DNA from: Trachythela sp. YZ-2020
Taxonomy: Eukaryota; Cnidaria; Anthozoa; Malacalcyonacea; Clavulariidae
Reading direction: 5' to 3'
Assembly: GCA_016169945.1 (NCBI GenBank)
Contig: JADLSH010000180.1
Location: 161,158-225,157, forward strand
DNA length: 64,000 bases
A model generated the notes under the pieces. The model did not search any database. It was given only the letters and a program-made list of their open reading frames with translations, and had not been told where the DNA came from. A program made the translations under genes and the position numbers. This document shows, one piece after another, positions 24,641 through 34,073 of the stretch (position 1 is the stretch's first letter; each line of letters opens with the position of its first letter).

Positions 24641-27600
24641 AGCAGAAAACCACTTACATAAGGCACTTGAAATTCGCAAAAAAATGTTAGGACCAAACCA
24701 TACTGCCGTTGCGCGTTCTTACAACAACCTAGGTTTAGTGTGCCAGGATCAAGGTGAACTTGAAAAAGCTAAAGATTATCATCATCAACGGGCACTTGAA
24801 ATTAAAATAAAACAGTTAGGACCAAACCATACTGCCGTTGCTTTTCTTACAACAACCTAGGTTTAGTGTGTAAGGGTAAAGGTGAACTGGATAAAGCTAA
24901 AGATTATCATCAACGGGCACTTGAAATTCAAATAAAACAGTTAGGACCAAACCATACTGACGTTGCTTGTTCTTACAACAACCTGGGTAATGTGTGCAGG
25001 ATGAAGGTGAACTTGAAAAGCTAAAGATTATCATCAACGGGCGCGAAATTCGAATAAAACAGTTAGGACCACACCATACTGACGTTGCTACTTCTTACAA
25101 CAACCTAGGTTTAGTTTGTAAGGGTAAAGGTGAACTGGATAAAGCTAAAGATTACCATCAACGGGCACTTGAAATTCGAATAAAACAGTTAGGACCAAAC
25201 CATACTGACGTTGCTACTTCTTACAACAACCTAGGTAATGTGTGGCAGGAGAAAGGTGAGCTGGGAGAAGCTAAAGATTATCATCAACGGGCACTTGAAA
25301 TTAAAATAAAACAGTTAGGACCAAACCATACTGCCGTTGCTGCTTCTTACAACAACCTAGGTTTAGTGTGTAAAGGTAAAGGTGAACTGGATAAAGCTAA
25401 AGATTATCATCAACGGGCACTTGAAATTCGAATAAAACAGTTAGGACCAAACCATACTGCCGTTGCTACTTCTTACAACAACCTAGGTAATGTGTGCCAG
25501 GAGAAAGGTGAACTTGAAAAAGCTAAAGATTATCATCAACGGGCACTTGAAATTCGAATAAAACAGTTAGGACCAAACCATACTGACGTTGCTGCTTCCT
25601 ACAACAACCTAGGTTTAGTGTGTAATGGTAAAGGTGAACTGGATAAAGCTAAAGATTATCATCAACGGGCACTTGAAATTCGAATAAAACAGTTAGGACC
25701 AAACCATACTGACGTTGCTCGTTCTTACAACAACCTAGGTAATGTGTGCCATGATGAAGGTGAACTGGATAAAGCTAAAGATTATCATCAACGGGCACTT
25801 GAAATTGGAATAAAACAGTTAGGACCAAACCATACTGACGTTGCTGCTTCCTACAACAACATAGGTTTAGTGTGTAATGGTAAAGGTGAACTGGATAAAG
25901 CTAAAGATTATCATCAACGGGCACTTGAAATTAAAATAAAACAGTTAGGACCAAACCATACTGCCGTTGCTTTTTCTTACAACAACCTAGGTTTAGTGTG
26001 TAAGGGTAAAGGTGAACTGGATAAAGCTAAAGATTATCATCAACGGGCACTTGAAATTCAAATAAAACAGTTAGGACCAAACCATACTGACGTTGCTTGT
26101 TCTTACAACAACCTAGGTAATGTGTGCAAGGATGAAGGTGAACTTGAAAAAGCTAAAGATTATCATCAACAGGCACTTGAAATTCGAATAAAACAGTTAG
26201 GACCACACCATACTGACGTTGCTACTTCTTACAACAACCTAGGTTTAGTGTGTAAGGGTAAAGGTGAACTGGATAAAGCTAAAGATTACCATCAACGGGC
26301 ACTTGAAATTCGAATAAAACAGTTAGGACCAAACCATACTGACGTTGCTACTTCTTACAACAACCTAGGTAATGTGTGGCAGGAGAAAGGTGAACTGGGA
26401 GAAGCTAAAGATTATCATCAACGGGCACTTGTAATTCAAATAAAACAGTTAGGACCAAATCATACTGCCGTTGCTACTTCTTACAACAACCTAGGTAATG
26501 TGTTCCAGGAGAAAGGTGAACTGGGAGAAGCTAAAGATTATCATCGACGGGCACTTGAAATTCAAATAAAACAGTTAGCACCAAACCATACTGACGTTGC
26601 TTGTTCTTACAACAACCTAGGTAATGTGTGCAAGGATGAAGGTGAACTTGAAAAAGCTAAAGATTATCATCAACAGGCACTTGAAATTCGAATAAAACAG
26701 TTAGGACCACACCAAACTGACGTTGCTACTTCTTACAACAACCTAGGTTTAGTGTATTAGGGTAAGGTAAAGGTGAACTGGATAAAGCTAAAGATTATCA
26801 TCAACGGGCACTTGAAATTCGAATAAAACAGTTAGGACCAAACCATACTGACGTTGCTACTTCTTACAACAACCTAGGTAATGTGTGGCAGGAGAAAGGT
26901 GAACTGGGAGAAGCTAAAGATTATCATCAACGGGCACTTGAAATTCAAATAAAACAGTTAGGACCAAATCATACTGCCGTTGCTACTTCTTACAACAACC
27001 TAGGTAATGTGTTCCAGGAGAAAGGTGAACTTGGAGAAGCTAAAGATTATCATCGACGGGCACTTGAAATTCGAATAAAACAGTTAGGACCAAACCATAC
27101 TGACGTTGCTGCTTCTTACAACAACCTAGGTTTAGTGCGTAAGGGTAAAGGTGAACTGGGAGAAGCTAAAGATTATCATCAACGGGCACTTGAAATTCAA
27201 ATAAAACAGTTAGGACCAAACCATACTGCCGTTGCTACTTCTTACAACAACCTAGGTAATGTGTGCCAGGAGAAAGGTGAACTGGGAGAAGCTAAAGATT
27301 ATCATCAACGGGCACTTGAAATTCAAATAAAACAGTTAGGACCAAACCATACTGACGTTGCTGCTTCTTACAACAACCTAGGTAACGTCTTCCGGGGAAA
27401 AGGTGAACTAGAAGAAGCTAAAGATTATCATCAAAGGGCACTTGAAATTCGAATAAAACAGTTAGGACCAAACCATATTAACGTTGCTAGTTCTTACAAC
27501 AACTTAGCCTTAGTGTATCAGGATGCAGGCGAACTTGAAAGTGCAAATAATTATCACCAACACGCGCAGGAAATTCGGGGAGAACATTTAGGGTCAACAT

Positions 27601-27650
27601 ACAAAATTAAAGTTGCTGGTTCTCGCAAGAAGCTATGTATTTTATTATGA
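24640..27650 (+). repeat. Tandem TPR-coding array (126-bp units)
   Basis: About two dozen 42-residue tetratricopeptide units follow the pattern GELEKAKDYHQRALEI..KQLGPNHT.VA.SYNNLG. Many differ by only one or a few bases. The longest uninterrupted coding stretches are 24994-26760 and 26883-27650, with a stop and small indels at ~26,758-26,765 and frame breaks near 24,840 and 25,000. The units form the ligand-binding superhelix of the NB-ARC gene upstream. Near-identity points to recent unequal crossing-over or gene conversion. The last units (~27,470-27,600) are more diverged. Confidence 0.9.
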
Positions 27651-28940
27651 TGCAGGATAACTTAATTTTGAAAGATTTTCTCCAATGCATGTGTAGTAGA
27701 AGAAATTTCAAATAATTTTGTCTGAGAAACTGATAACATGTTGTCATCGTCTAAACTTCTTAACTGAGCTACAAAGATATATATTTAACAAGAACAAGTA
27801 ATTAGCAACCATTAACAATCCTTAGCACATTAATTATTAGTATAACCATTATTGGAAATAGTTATATATAATATAAAATCGCTTCAGAACGTGTAGATCT
27901 CATAACATAGAAACATTGATTTTAATGTTTGCGTAAAAAGTTGGGTAAAGTTAAACTAGGAATGATTTTGTCAAACAAAAGCCATTGGCAATTATTCGCG
28001 GATTTAAATCAAATTCGTTTACAGTCACTTTATATTGTACGAAGTTTTCAACGGATAATATCTAACATCACTGCAGTCTCTCGATGCAGGGCCGCAGCAA
28101 CTGAGGAAGGCTGCAGCCCCCCCCTCCCCAATAATTTGTGGAAAAATTTGGAATTGATTTCAGTTAACCGTTTCATTTACAATTATTAAACAGAAACACT
28201 TCAGTAACTCATGGAAAACAGATTTAAGTCACTAGCCTAAATAGCAAAGACGTTTGGACAGTGGAAAGTAACTTGCTCGGAAAATTTTAAACAACCGCAG
28301 CCACAGGGCCGTCGGCAATAATTTGCTCACCCAGGATTGTACTTCTTTTCATACTCTATCTATTTCTTGCAGAGCCAACTGCAATCCGCTCATCTGTAAT
28401 AGTTTGGCGTTACTTTTACATCGTGTATATACATCAGAAGGAACAAAACTAATTCACCGACGCTTGTAATTGTATACGGACCACATGAGGTTCTAAAAAG
28501 TTAAAAAGTGCGTTAAAAGCCTTGAATGTTTAGGTTTTAGAAACTACGCAACTTTGAAAAGTCCTCTCAGGAAGCACGGAAGATTCCTAGGTTCGGCCCC
28601 CAATAGCAATTTGCGCGACGGACTAGTAACCTTATGCGCTTGCTGCATGGTTTAGTAGGTTTAGTACCTATACAACGCTTTTTTTTGCCATGCGTCATCG
28701 GTTGATTTTCGGTGAATTTCACCCCCCCCCAAATCCGAAAATGCTTCCTACTCCCCTGCGATGTCTGGGTTTACACCCTTCGCTTTGTTGACCGAACATT
28801 TAAATCAATTTGATAATGAGAGGTTGTTCATGTTATTCATATGTTCATAAGGCCAACAAAATTTTGTGTTTTAACTGAGAGATGTAGAATCAAATTACTT
28901 TTAGACATCTTTATTTAAACACTAAGTCCATTCACAATCT
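27651..28940. other. Intergenic, no gene recognised
   Basis: AT-rich sequence with scattered C-rich tracts (28118-28130, 28723-28733). No coding pattern, RNA gene or complete repeat was recognised. Confidence 0.5.
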
Positions 28941-29115
28941 ATATCACAATCCAGTTTTGAGATAAGCGAAAATCTATAATTTGCTCTAACTATATGTTGT
29001 CGAGCATTCTTTGCGTTTCGTGGACCATCTATCACAATCCAGTTTTGAGATAAGCGAAAATCTATAATTTGCTCTAACTATATGTTGTCGAGCACTCTTT
29101 GCCTTTCGTAGACCT
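28935..29115 (+). repeat. Two tandem PLE-A end fragments
   Basis: ATCACAATCCAGTTTTGAGA...GAAAATCTATAATTTGCTC...TGTTGTCGAGCA occurs twice (28944-29015, 29033-29105). It matches the terminal region of PLE family A that lies inverted at 29165-29245. The ribozyme itself is absent from these copies. Confidence 0.75.
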
Positions 29116-29170
29116 AAACCTACACGTATATGTATATATATATATATTATATATATATACGTGTAGGTTT
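29116..29170. repeat. AT-rich dyad between inverted PLE ends
   Basis: CCTACACGTATAT and ATATACGTGTAGG flank a TA tract, so the PLE-A ends on both sides meet as a long inverted repeat. Confidence 0.7.
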
Positions 29171-30475
29171 AGGTCTACGAAACGCAAAGAGTGCTCGACA
29201 ACATATAGTTGGAGCAAATTATAGATTTTCGCTCACCTCAAAACTTGTCTGCAACAGGCTGTTTCATCTGTAAAAGAATCATCAGGCAGTTTACAAGTAT
29301 CGAAAGAAATGACCGCTTATATGCTTCCTGCCGGGGCGTGGGGGTGTGTGTGGGAGACAATGTGTGCATGCATGGCTTTGTTTGCGTTGTTTACGCGAAA
29401 TTTGTTACGATGACGACATCGTGAAATTATTTCAGCTCTTTTGTTGAGTAAACAATCCTTGTTTTTTTCTTTCAAAATACAAAATTTTTCTTCTAAACAT
29501 AAATTCCATCGTTTTGATCCTCCCGTATACGAAATAGAATGTTTTAAAATTTGCCAATTAATACTGAAATCCTTATTGTTTTCTTTCAATGTCCAAATAT
29601 ATTTCGAAAGTTCCGTGTCATTTGCATGCTTTTTATGCTGAAAAGATTTAGTGTGGTTGGCCAATCGCTCTTTGAATGTGGTTGCAGTCGTGCCAATGTA
29701 ATTTTTGATCGTGTTTGTGTTGCTTACTGTGACTGTTGCTTTGTATACTATGTCCCTAGTCATGCATTGTTTTGAAGCGGGCAAATGGTGTTTTTCTACA
29801 ACTGCAATTGGTAGTGTCCCTCTCCTGTGGCTTGTTATTTCTAGATATGCGTGCATTGTGTTTAGTGATTACTGACTTAATATTGTTCATGCAGCTATAG
29901 CTTACTTTAACTGTATTTCTGTTAAAAATTTTATGTAGCTTGTGGTGCGGTGGAAAATGCTTGTCAATTAGACTAAGGAAATTACGTCCAATGTTTGTGC
30001 TAACACTCTTGCTAAATGGTGGGTTGAACCAAATGATATTGCGTTGCCTATTCCTGCGTTGTTTTTGCGGTGTGTGCTGAGTGTAGCTAAGTTCATGATT
30101 AAAGTTGCTATGCCTAAGTGCGTTCTGATATATGGGTGCAAATTCCTGAAAAGTTTGCTCATCTGATGAAAGAAGTGCGATGCGCTTGTTAATTGATGCA
30201 GGTAGTTGCCTTGTGATGCTCGGTGTGTGATTAGAGTGCATATTTATGTATAGTGGATCATCATTGGGCTTCCTATAGGGCCAATGTTTTCCATTGTTAA
30301 GGTCGAAAGTTACATCTAAAAAGTTTACAATGCGTAAATTTGATTCGGCGGTAATTTTTAGGTCAAACTGCTCGAAAATTTTGTGGAGATCTTTTCTTGT
30401 TTTGTCTGCTAAACGTGCTGATTTACTTTTATAATAGCCAAACCGTCATCTCTATATAGGCCGATGCTTTCTTTA
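29171..30475 (-). pseudogene. Penelope-like element A, minus copy
   Basis: Leftward coding sequence retains the end of the PLE reverse transcriptase with the catalytic [10 protein letters not shown] box (~30,440-30,470). A linker follows with CSCRKTPFARF, then the GIY-YIG-type endonuclease (VYKATVTVSNTNTIKNYIGT, ELSKYIWTLKENN, CLEEKFCILKEK) at 29,320-29,800. Frameshifts (e.g. near 29,800 and 30,300) disable it. PLEs prime reverse transcription at endonuclease-cut sites. Its 3' flank holds a hammerhead motif (29244-29297). Confidence 0.82.
29244..29297 (-). ncRNA. Hammerhead ribozyme motif of PLE-A, minus copy
   Basis: On the minus strand: stem I strand CTTGT-AAA-CTGC, core CTGATGA, short stem II (TCT/AGA with T.T at its base), GAAA, stem III ACA/TGT, cleavage triplet GTT, then GCAG-ACAAG closing stem I over 4 + 5 bp. 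PLEs are known to carry hammerheads at their ends. The weak stem II lowers confidence in activity. Confidence 0.65.
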
Positions 30476-31474
30476 ACAATGGAAAACATAGGCCCTATAG
30501 GAAGCCAATGACGATCCACTATACATAAATATGCACCTAATCACCCACCGAGCATCACAAGGCAACTACCTGCATCAATTAACAAGCGCATCGCACTTCT
30601 TTCATCAGATGAGCAAACCTTTCAGGAATTTGCACCCATATATCAGAACGCACTTAGGCATAGCAACTTTAATCATGAACTTAGCTACACTCAGCACACA
30701 CCGCAAAAACAACGCAGGAATAGGCAACGCAACATCATTTGGTTCAACCCACCATTTAGCAAGAGTGTTAGCACAAACATGGGACGTAATTTCCTTAGTC
30801 TAATTGACAAGCATTTCCACCGCACCACAAGCTACATAAAATTTTTAACAGAAATACAGTTAAAGTAAGCTATAGCTGCATGAACAATATTAAGTCAGTA
30901 ATCACTAAACACAATGCACGCATATCTAGAAATAACAAGCCACAGGAGAGGGACACTACCAATTGCAGTTGTAGAGAAAACACCATTTGCCCGCTTCAAA
31001 AACAATGCATGACTAGGGACATAGTATACAAAGCAACAGTCACAGTAAGCAATACAAACACGATCAAAAATTACATTGGCATGACTGCAACCACATTCAA
31101 AGAGCGATTGGCCAACCACACTAAATCTTTTCAGCATAAAAAGCATGCAAATGACACGGAACTTTCGAAATATATTTGGACATTGAAAGAAAACAATAAG
31201 GATTTCAGTATTAATTGGCAAATTTTAAAACATTCTATTTCGTATACGGGAGGATCAAAACGATGCAATTTATGTTTAGAAGAAAAAATTTGTATTTTGA
31301 AAGAAAAAAACAAGGATTGTTTACTCAACAAAAGAGCTGAAATAATTTCACGATGTCGTCATCGTAACAAATTTCGCGTAAACAACGCAAACAAAGCCAT
31401 GCATGCACACATTGTCTCCCACACACACCCCCACGCCCCGGCAGGAAGCATATAAGCGGTCATTTCTTTCGATA
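30476..31474 (+). pseudogene. Penelope-like element A, plus copy (head-to-head)
   Basis: The inverse of the minus copy, beginning at ~30,476 where the left copy has ~175 bp more 5' sequence. The 191-codon stretch 30880-31455 encodes an intact GIY-YIG domain (CSCRENTICPLQKQCMTRDI, YIGMTATTFKERLANHTKSF, ELSKYIWTLKENN, CNLCLEEKICIL). The part upstream (30531-30870) is shifted in frame, and the RT is missing. The endonuclease half may still be translatable. Confidence 0.82.
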
Positions 31475-31528
31475 CTTGTAAACTGCCTGATGATTCTTTT
31501 ACAGATGAAACAGCCTGTTGCAGACAAG
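31475..31528 (+). ncRNA. Hammerhead ribozyme motif of PLE-A, plus copy
   Basis: CTTGT-AAA-CTGC, CTGATGA, TCT/AGA stem II, GAAA, ACA/TGT stem III, GTT, GCAG-ACAAG: the same secondary structure as 29244-29297 with no change in core or stems. Confidence 0.65.
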
Positions 31529-31713
31529 TTTTGAGGTAAGCGAAAATCTATATATAGTAATAGTCTTTATTTACCATCCTTGGTGAAAAAGTATAATGGT
31601 ATTACAATATATGAATTAAGCTTATGTACAATAAGAATTACAATCGTTTCCATATATAAATATTAAATATGTAAGATTAAATTTTAAAAAATTATTTACA
31701 ATTAGAACATCGC

Positions 31714-33249
31714 CTATTTCTTATGCAAAAGTCGAATGGCTCTCGGTATAAAAGACTGTTTGTGCCTCTCAGTTTGTGACAGAGGAATTCTAAAATTCCT
31801 GCAATTTATTTTCGATCTAAGATTATGATTATGAACCAGTATATTATCAGTAATAAGTTGGTTGAGGTCACCATTATCCTGAATTCTCATAAATTCTTTC
31901 TGAGTTTGCTTATCACGTCTCTGTGCAAGTGATTCCAAGGTGTGTTTAGGAAGACCAATTACGCTCATACAACGATCCTGTACTCGTTGGAGTTCATCTT
32001 CAAGATACCGAGGTAATCCACCCCAAATTGGACTTGCATATTCAAGCAAAGGTCGGATATTTGTTGTATAGATGCAGAGACCAATCTCGGACGGCAGGTT
32101 AGCCTTTCTACACGTTCTTAATTGGTAAATCCTCTTGCTTGCCTTGCCAATAATACTTGATACATGGGTATTCCATTTTAGATCGTTCTGCATATAGGTA
32201 CCCAGGAGTTTAAAATAATTTACCCTTTCTATTTCAGTAACACCCACACACAGCGGGGGTGGAATTGGACCCGATTTCTTAAAAGTTATCCACATATCCT
32301 TAGTTTTTTCCCCATTAATTTCCATTTTATTCCTCTGTGCCCAGATTTCCATTGCATTTATAGCACTCTGGATAGAGCTACTAGACCCTGTAGGAACCGA
32401 CTGATAACGTGTACAATCATCAGCGTACTTACACGTTTCAGGAATTACATTCTGATCAGCATAGTCTTCTATGTCATTTACATACACGTTAAACAATGTT
32501 GGAGAAACTACGCCGCCTTGGGGCACCCCAGCAGGAATATGGCTTATTGTAGATAGTACTCCAGGAAGCTTCACTTGCAGAGTTCTATTTGTAAGGTAAC
32601 TTTGTATCCACAACCAAAAACTTTTACGAACCCCCATAGCAGTAAGTTTAGCCAGTAATATAGCATGGTCAACGAGATCGAATGCTTCGCGTAAATCCAC
32701 AAAAACAACGTGAACTCCGTCATTTAATGTATTAGAATCGGTGGCGTCGTAAAGATATTGGGTGAAATTGGCAAGTGCTGTGACCGTTGATTTACCTTGG
32801 GTAAAGGCATATTGCGTATTATTTATCTTTAAATCTACCTTGTTAAGACCGAGTTGAATTTTCTCTAGCACTTTCGCGATTTGTGGCAACACAGATATTT
32901 GTCTAAAATCATTCTTCACATCTTCGGGGTTTTTCACTTTCGGGACTGGACTTATTAAGGCGTGTTTGTATTCTGTCGGATACTTGCATTGTAGAATACT
33001 GGCACAGATAATATCATGGATTACAGGTGCCAGTTCTTCACAGAAACGATGTAAGAGCCACGCCGGCACACCATCTGACCCAGTAGCTTTTTTTGTATTA
33101 AGGTGTTTTAACGCAGCTTTTACCTGTCCAATATTCGGAGTAGGTGGTGGGTGATCCTCCAGATCATCTGCTAAATCACTTACTAACAATGAATTTGACT
33201 CACGATTCTCCCAAGGGGCAGTAAAAGCCTCAAGAAGCTCGTTGGCCAC
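31714..33249 (-). CDS. LINE reverse transcriptase, long intact frame
   Basis: This 511-codon frame has the ordered RT motifs NTKKATGSDGVPAWLL, YKHALISPVPK, FRQISVLPQIAKVLEKI, VVFVDLREAFDLVDH, AGVPQGGVVSPTLFNVYVND and the catalytic KYADDCT near residue 276, then the thumb and C-terminal region (GTYMQNDLKWNTHV, IRPLLEYASPIWGGL). It lacks the apurinic endonuclease, which would lie upstream. The lack of stops suggests recent insertion. The frame likely continues from the linker at 33336-33790 after a single disruption. Confidence 0.85.
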   Translation of the reverse strand: MANELLEAFTAPWENRESNSLLVSDLADDLEDHPPPTPNIGQVKAALKHLNTKKATGSDGVPAWLLHRFCEELAPVIHDIICASILQCKYPTEYKHALISPVPKVKNPEDVKNDFRQISVLPQIAKVLEKIQLGLNKVDLKINNTQYAFTQGKSTVTALANFTQYLYDATDSNTLNDGVHVVFVDLREAFDLVDHAILLAKLTAMGVRKSFWLWIQSYLTNRTLQVKLPGVLSTISHIPAGVPQGGVVSPTLFNVYVNDIEDYADQNVIPETCKYADDCTRYQSVPTGSSSSIQSAINAMEIWAQRNKMEINGEKTKDMWITFKKSGPIPPPLCVGVTEIERVNYFKLLGTYMQNDLKWNTHVSSIIGKASKRIYQLRTCRKANLPSEIGLCIYTTNIRPLLEYASPIWGGLPRYLEDELQRVQDRCMSVIGLPKHTLESLAQRRDKQTQKEFMRIQDNGDLNQLITDNILVHNHNLRSKINCRNFRIPLSQTERHKQSFIPRAIRLLHKK

Positions 33250-33335
33250 TCTTATTAATTCAGTTTTATTTGGCGCCGTGGAGTTGCTTTATGTTCCTGG
33301 CACCAGCCAGGCATAAATACTCTTATACCATTTAT

Positions 33336-33780
33336 TCAATTTGTGTAGCGGAGTTTCTGTGCTTTATCTTTATAAAATTTATGTTTGGCTTTAGCAATCA
33401 AATCAACTACTTTGGTGTGTAGCTTTTGGTACTTCGCCATATCATTCTTCACATATGCTTTTTGTTTAGCTCGTATTTGCTTTTTGATATATGGAGTCAT
33501 CCATTCTTTATCATTCGGGTGCATGCGCACTGATCTCAACGGAGTGTAAGTATCAAGTAGATTCGTAATTATATTGTTAAAACCCAACACTTTTGCGTCA
33601 ACATCATGCAGATTCAAAACCAAGTCCCAATTTACCAAGTTTAATTTTAGTCCAAGAGTTCTCAAATTATCTGGGTTGAAATCTCTAACTCGTCTTGTAA
33701 ACGCTTTGGTATGTTTTTTTGCCTTCGGTGGTGTTAGTAATAAGCACTGGTGGTCAGAACGTCCCAATGGGGGAAGATGT

Positions 33781-33790
<10 letters not shown>
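33336..33790 (-). pseudogene. LINE ORF2 linker region
   Basis: Minus-strand residues DHQCLLLTPPK, HPNDKEWMTPYIKKQIRAKQ and KAKHKFYKDKAQKLR are the typical segment between endonuclease and RT in CR1/Jockey-type LINEs. Confidence 0.7.
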
Positions 33791-33814
<24 letters not shown>

Positions 33815-33916
33815 CGTGTAGGTTTTGGTCTGCGAAACGCAAAGAGTGCTCGACAACATATAGCTGGAGCAAATTATAGATTTTCGCTTACCTCAAAACT
33901 TGTCTGCAACAGGCTG

Positions 33917-33973
<57 letters not shown>
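33783..33973. repeat. PLE-A end fragment between TA microsatellites
   Basis: 33811-33920 matches the PLE-A end (minus orientation: GAGTGCTCGACAACATATAG, GGAGCAAATTATAG, then half of the hammerhead, stem I/III side). The ribozyme is cut where a TA microsatellite (33922-33973) begins. Confidence 0.75.
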
Positions 33974-33976
<3 letters not shown>

Positions 33977-33982
33977 TCAAAT

Positions 33983-34026
33983 CTGCAGACATGCATGTTT
34001 CGCCGTTCAACGGCTCGTCGGTGCAG
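33983..34026 (-). ncRNA. Retrozyme-type hammerhead, core mutated
   Basis: The minus strand matches the array ribozyme (33976-34073 is part of a monomer), but the core reads CCGACGA instead of CTGACGA. The change of the invariant U4 should abolish cleavage. Confidence 0.75.
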
Positions 34027-34073
34027 CTTGTAACTCAGTCTAGATGCGAGTGACTTCGTGTTTATACACCATA

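Larger units (their letters stand above)
31555..33790 (-). mobile_element. LINE (CR1/L2-like), 5' truncated
   Basis: A minus-strand non-LTR element. Its 3' end lies at ~31,555 next to PLE-A sequence. It contains a long intact RT frame (31714-33249) and the endonuclease-RT linker (33336-33790), split by a frame break near 33,300. The 5' end stops at a TA microsatellite next to another PLE-A end. Confidence 0.8.

Noticed and set aside
24640..27650. Satellite or CRISPR array
   Set aside because: The units are in-frame TPR codons (126 bp) joined to an NB-ARC gene.
28944..29105. Further hammerhead ribozymes in the tandem PLE-A fragments
   Set aside because: The copies begin after the ribozyme; no CTGATGA...GAAA core is present.
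33783..33973. Protein-coding frames with Tyr-Ile repeats
   Set aside because: They are translations of TA microsatellites.
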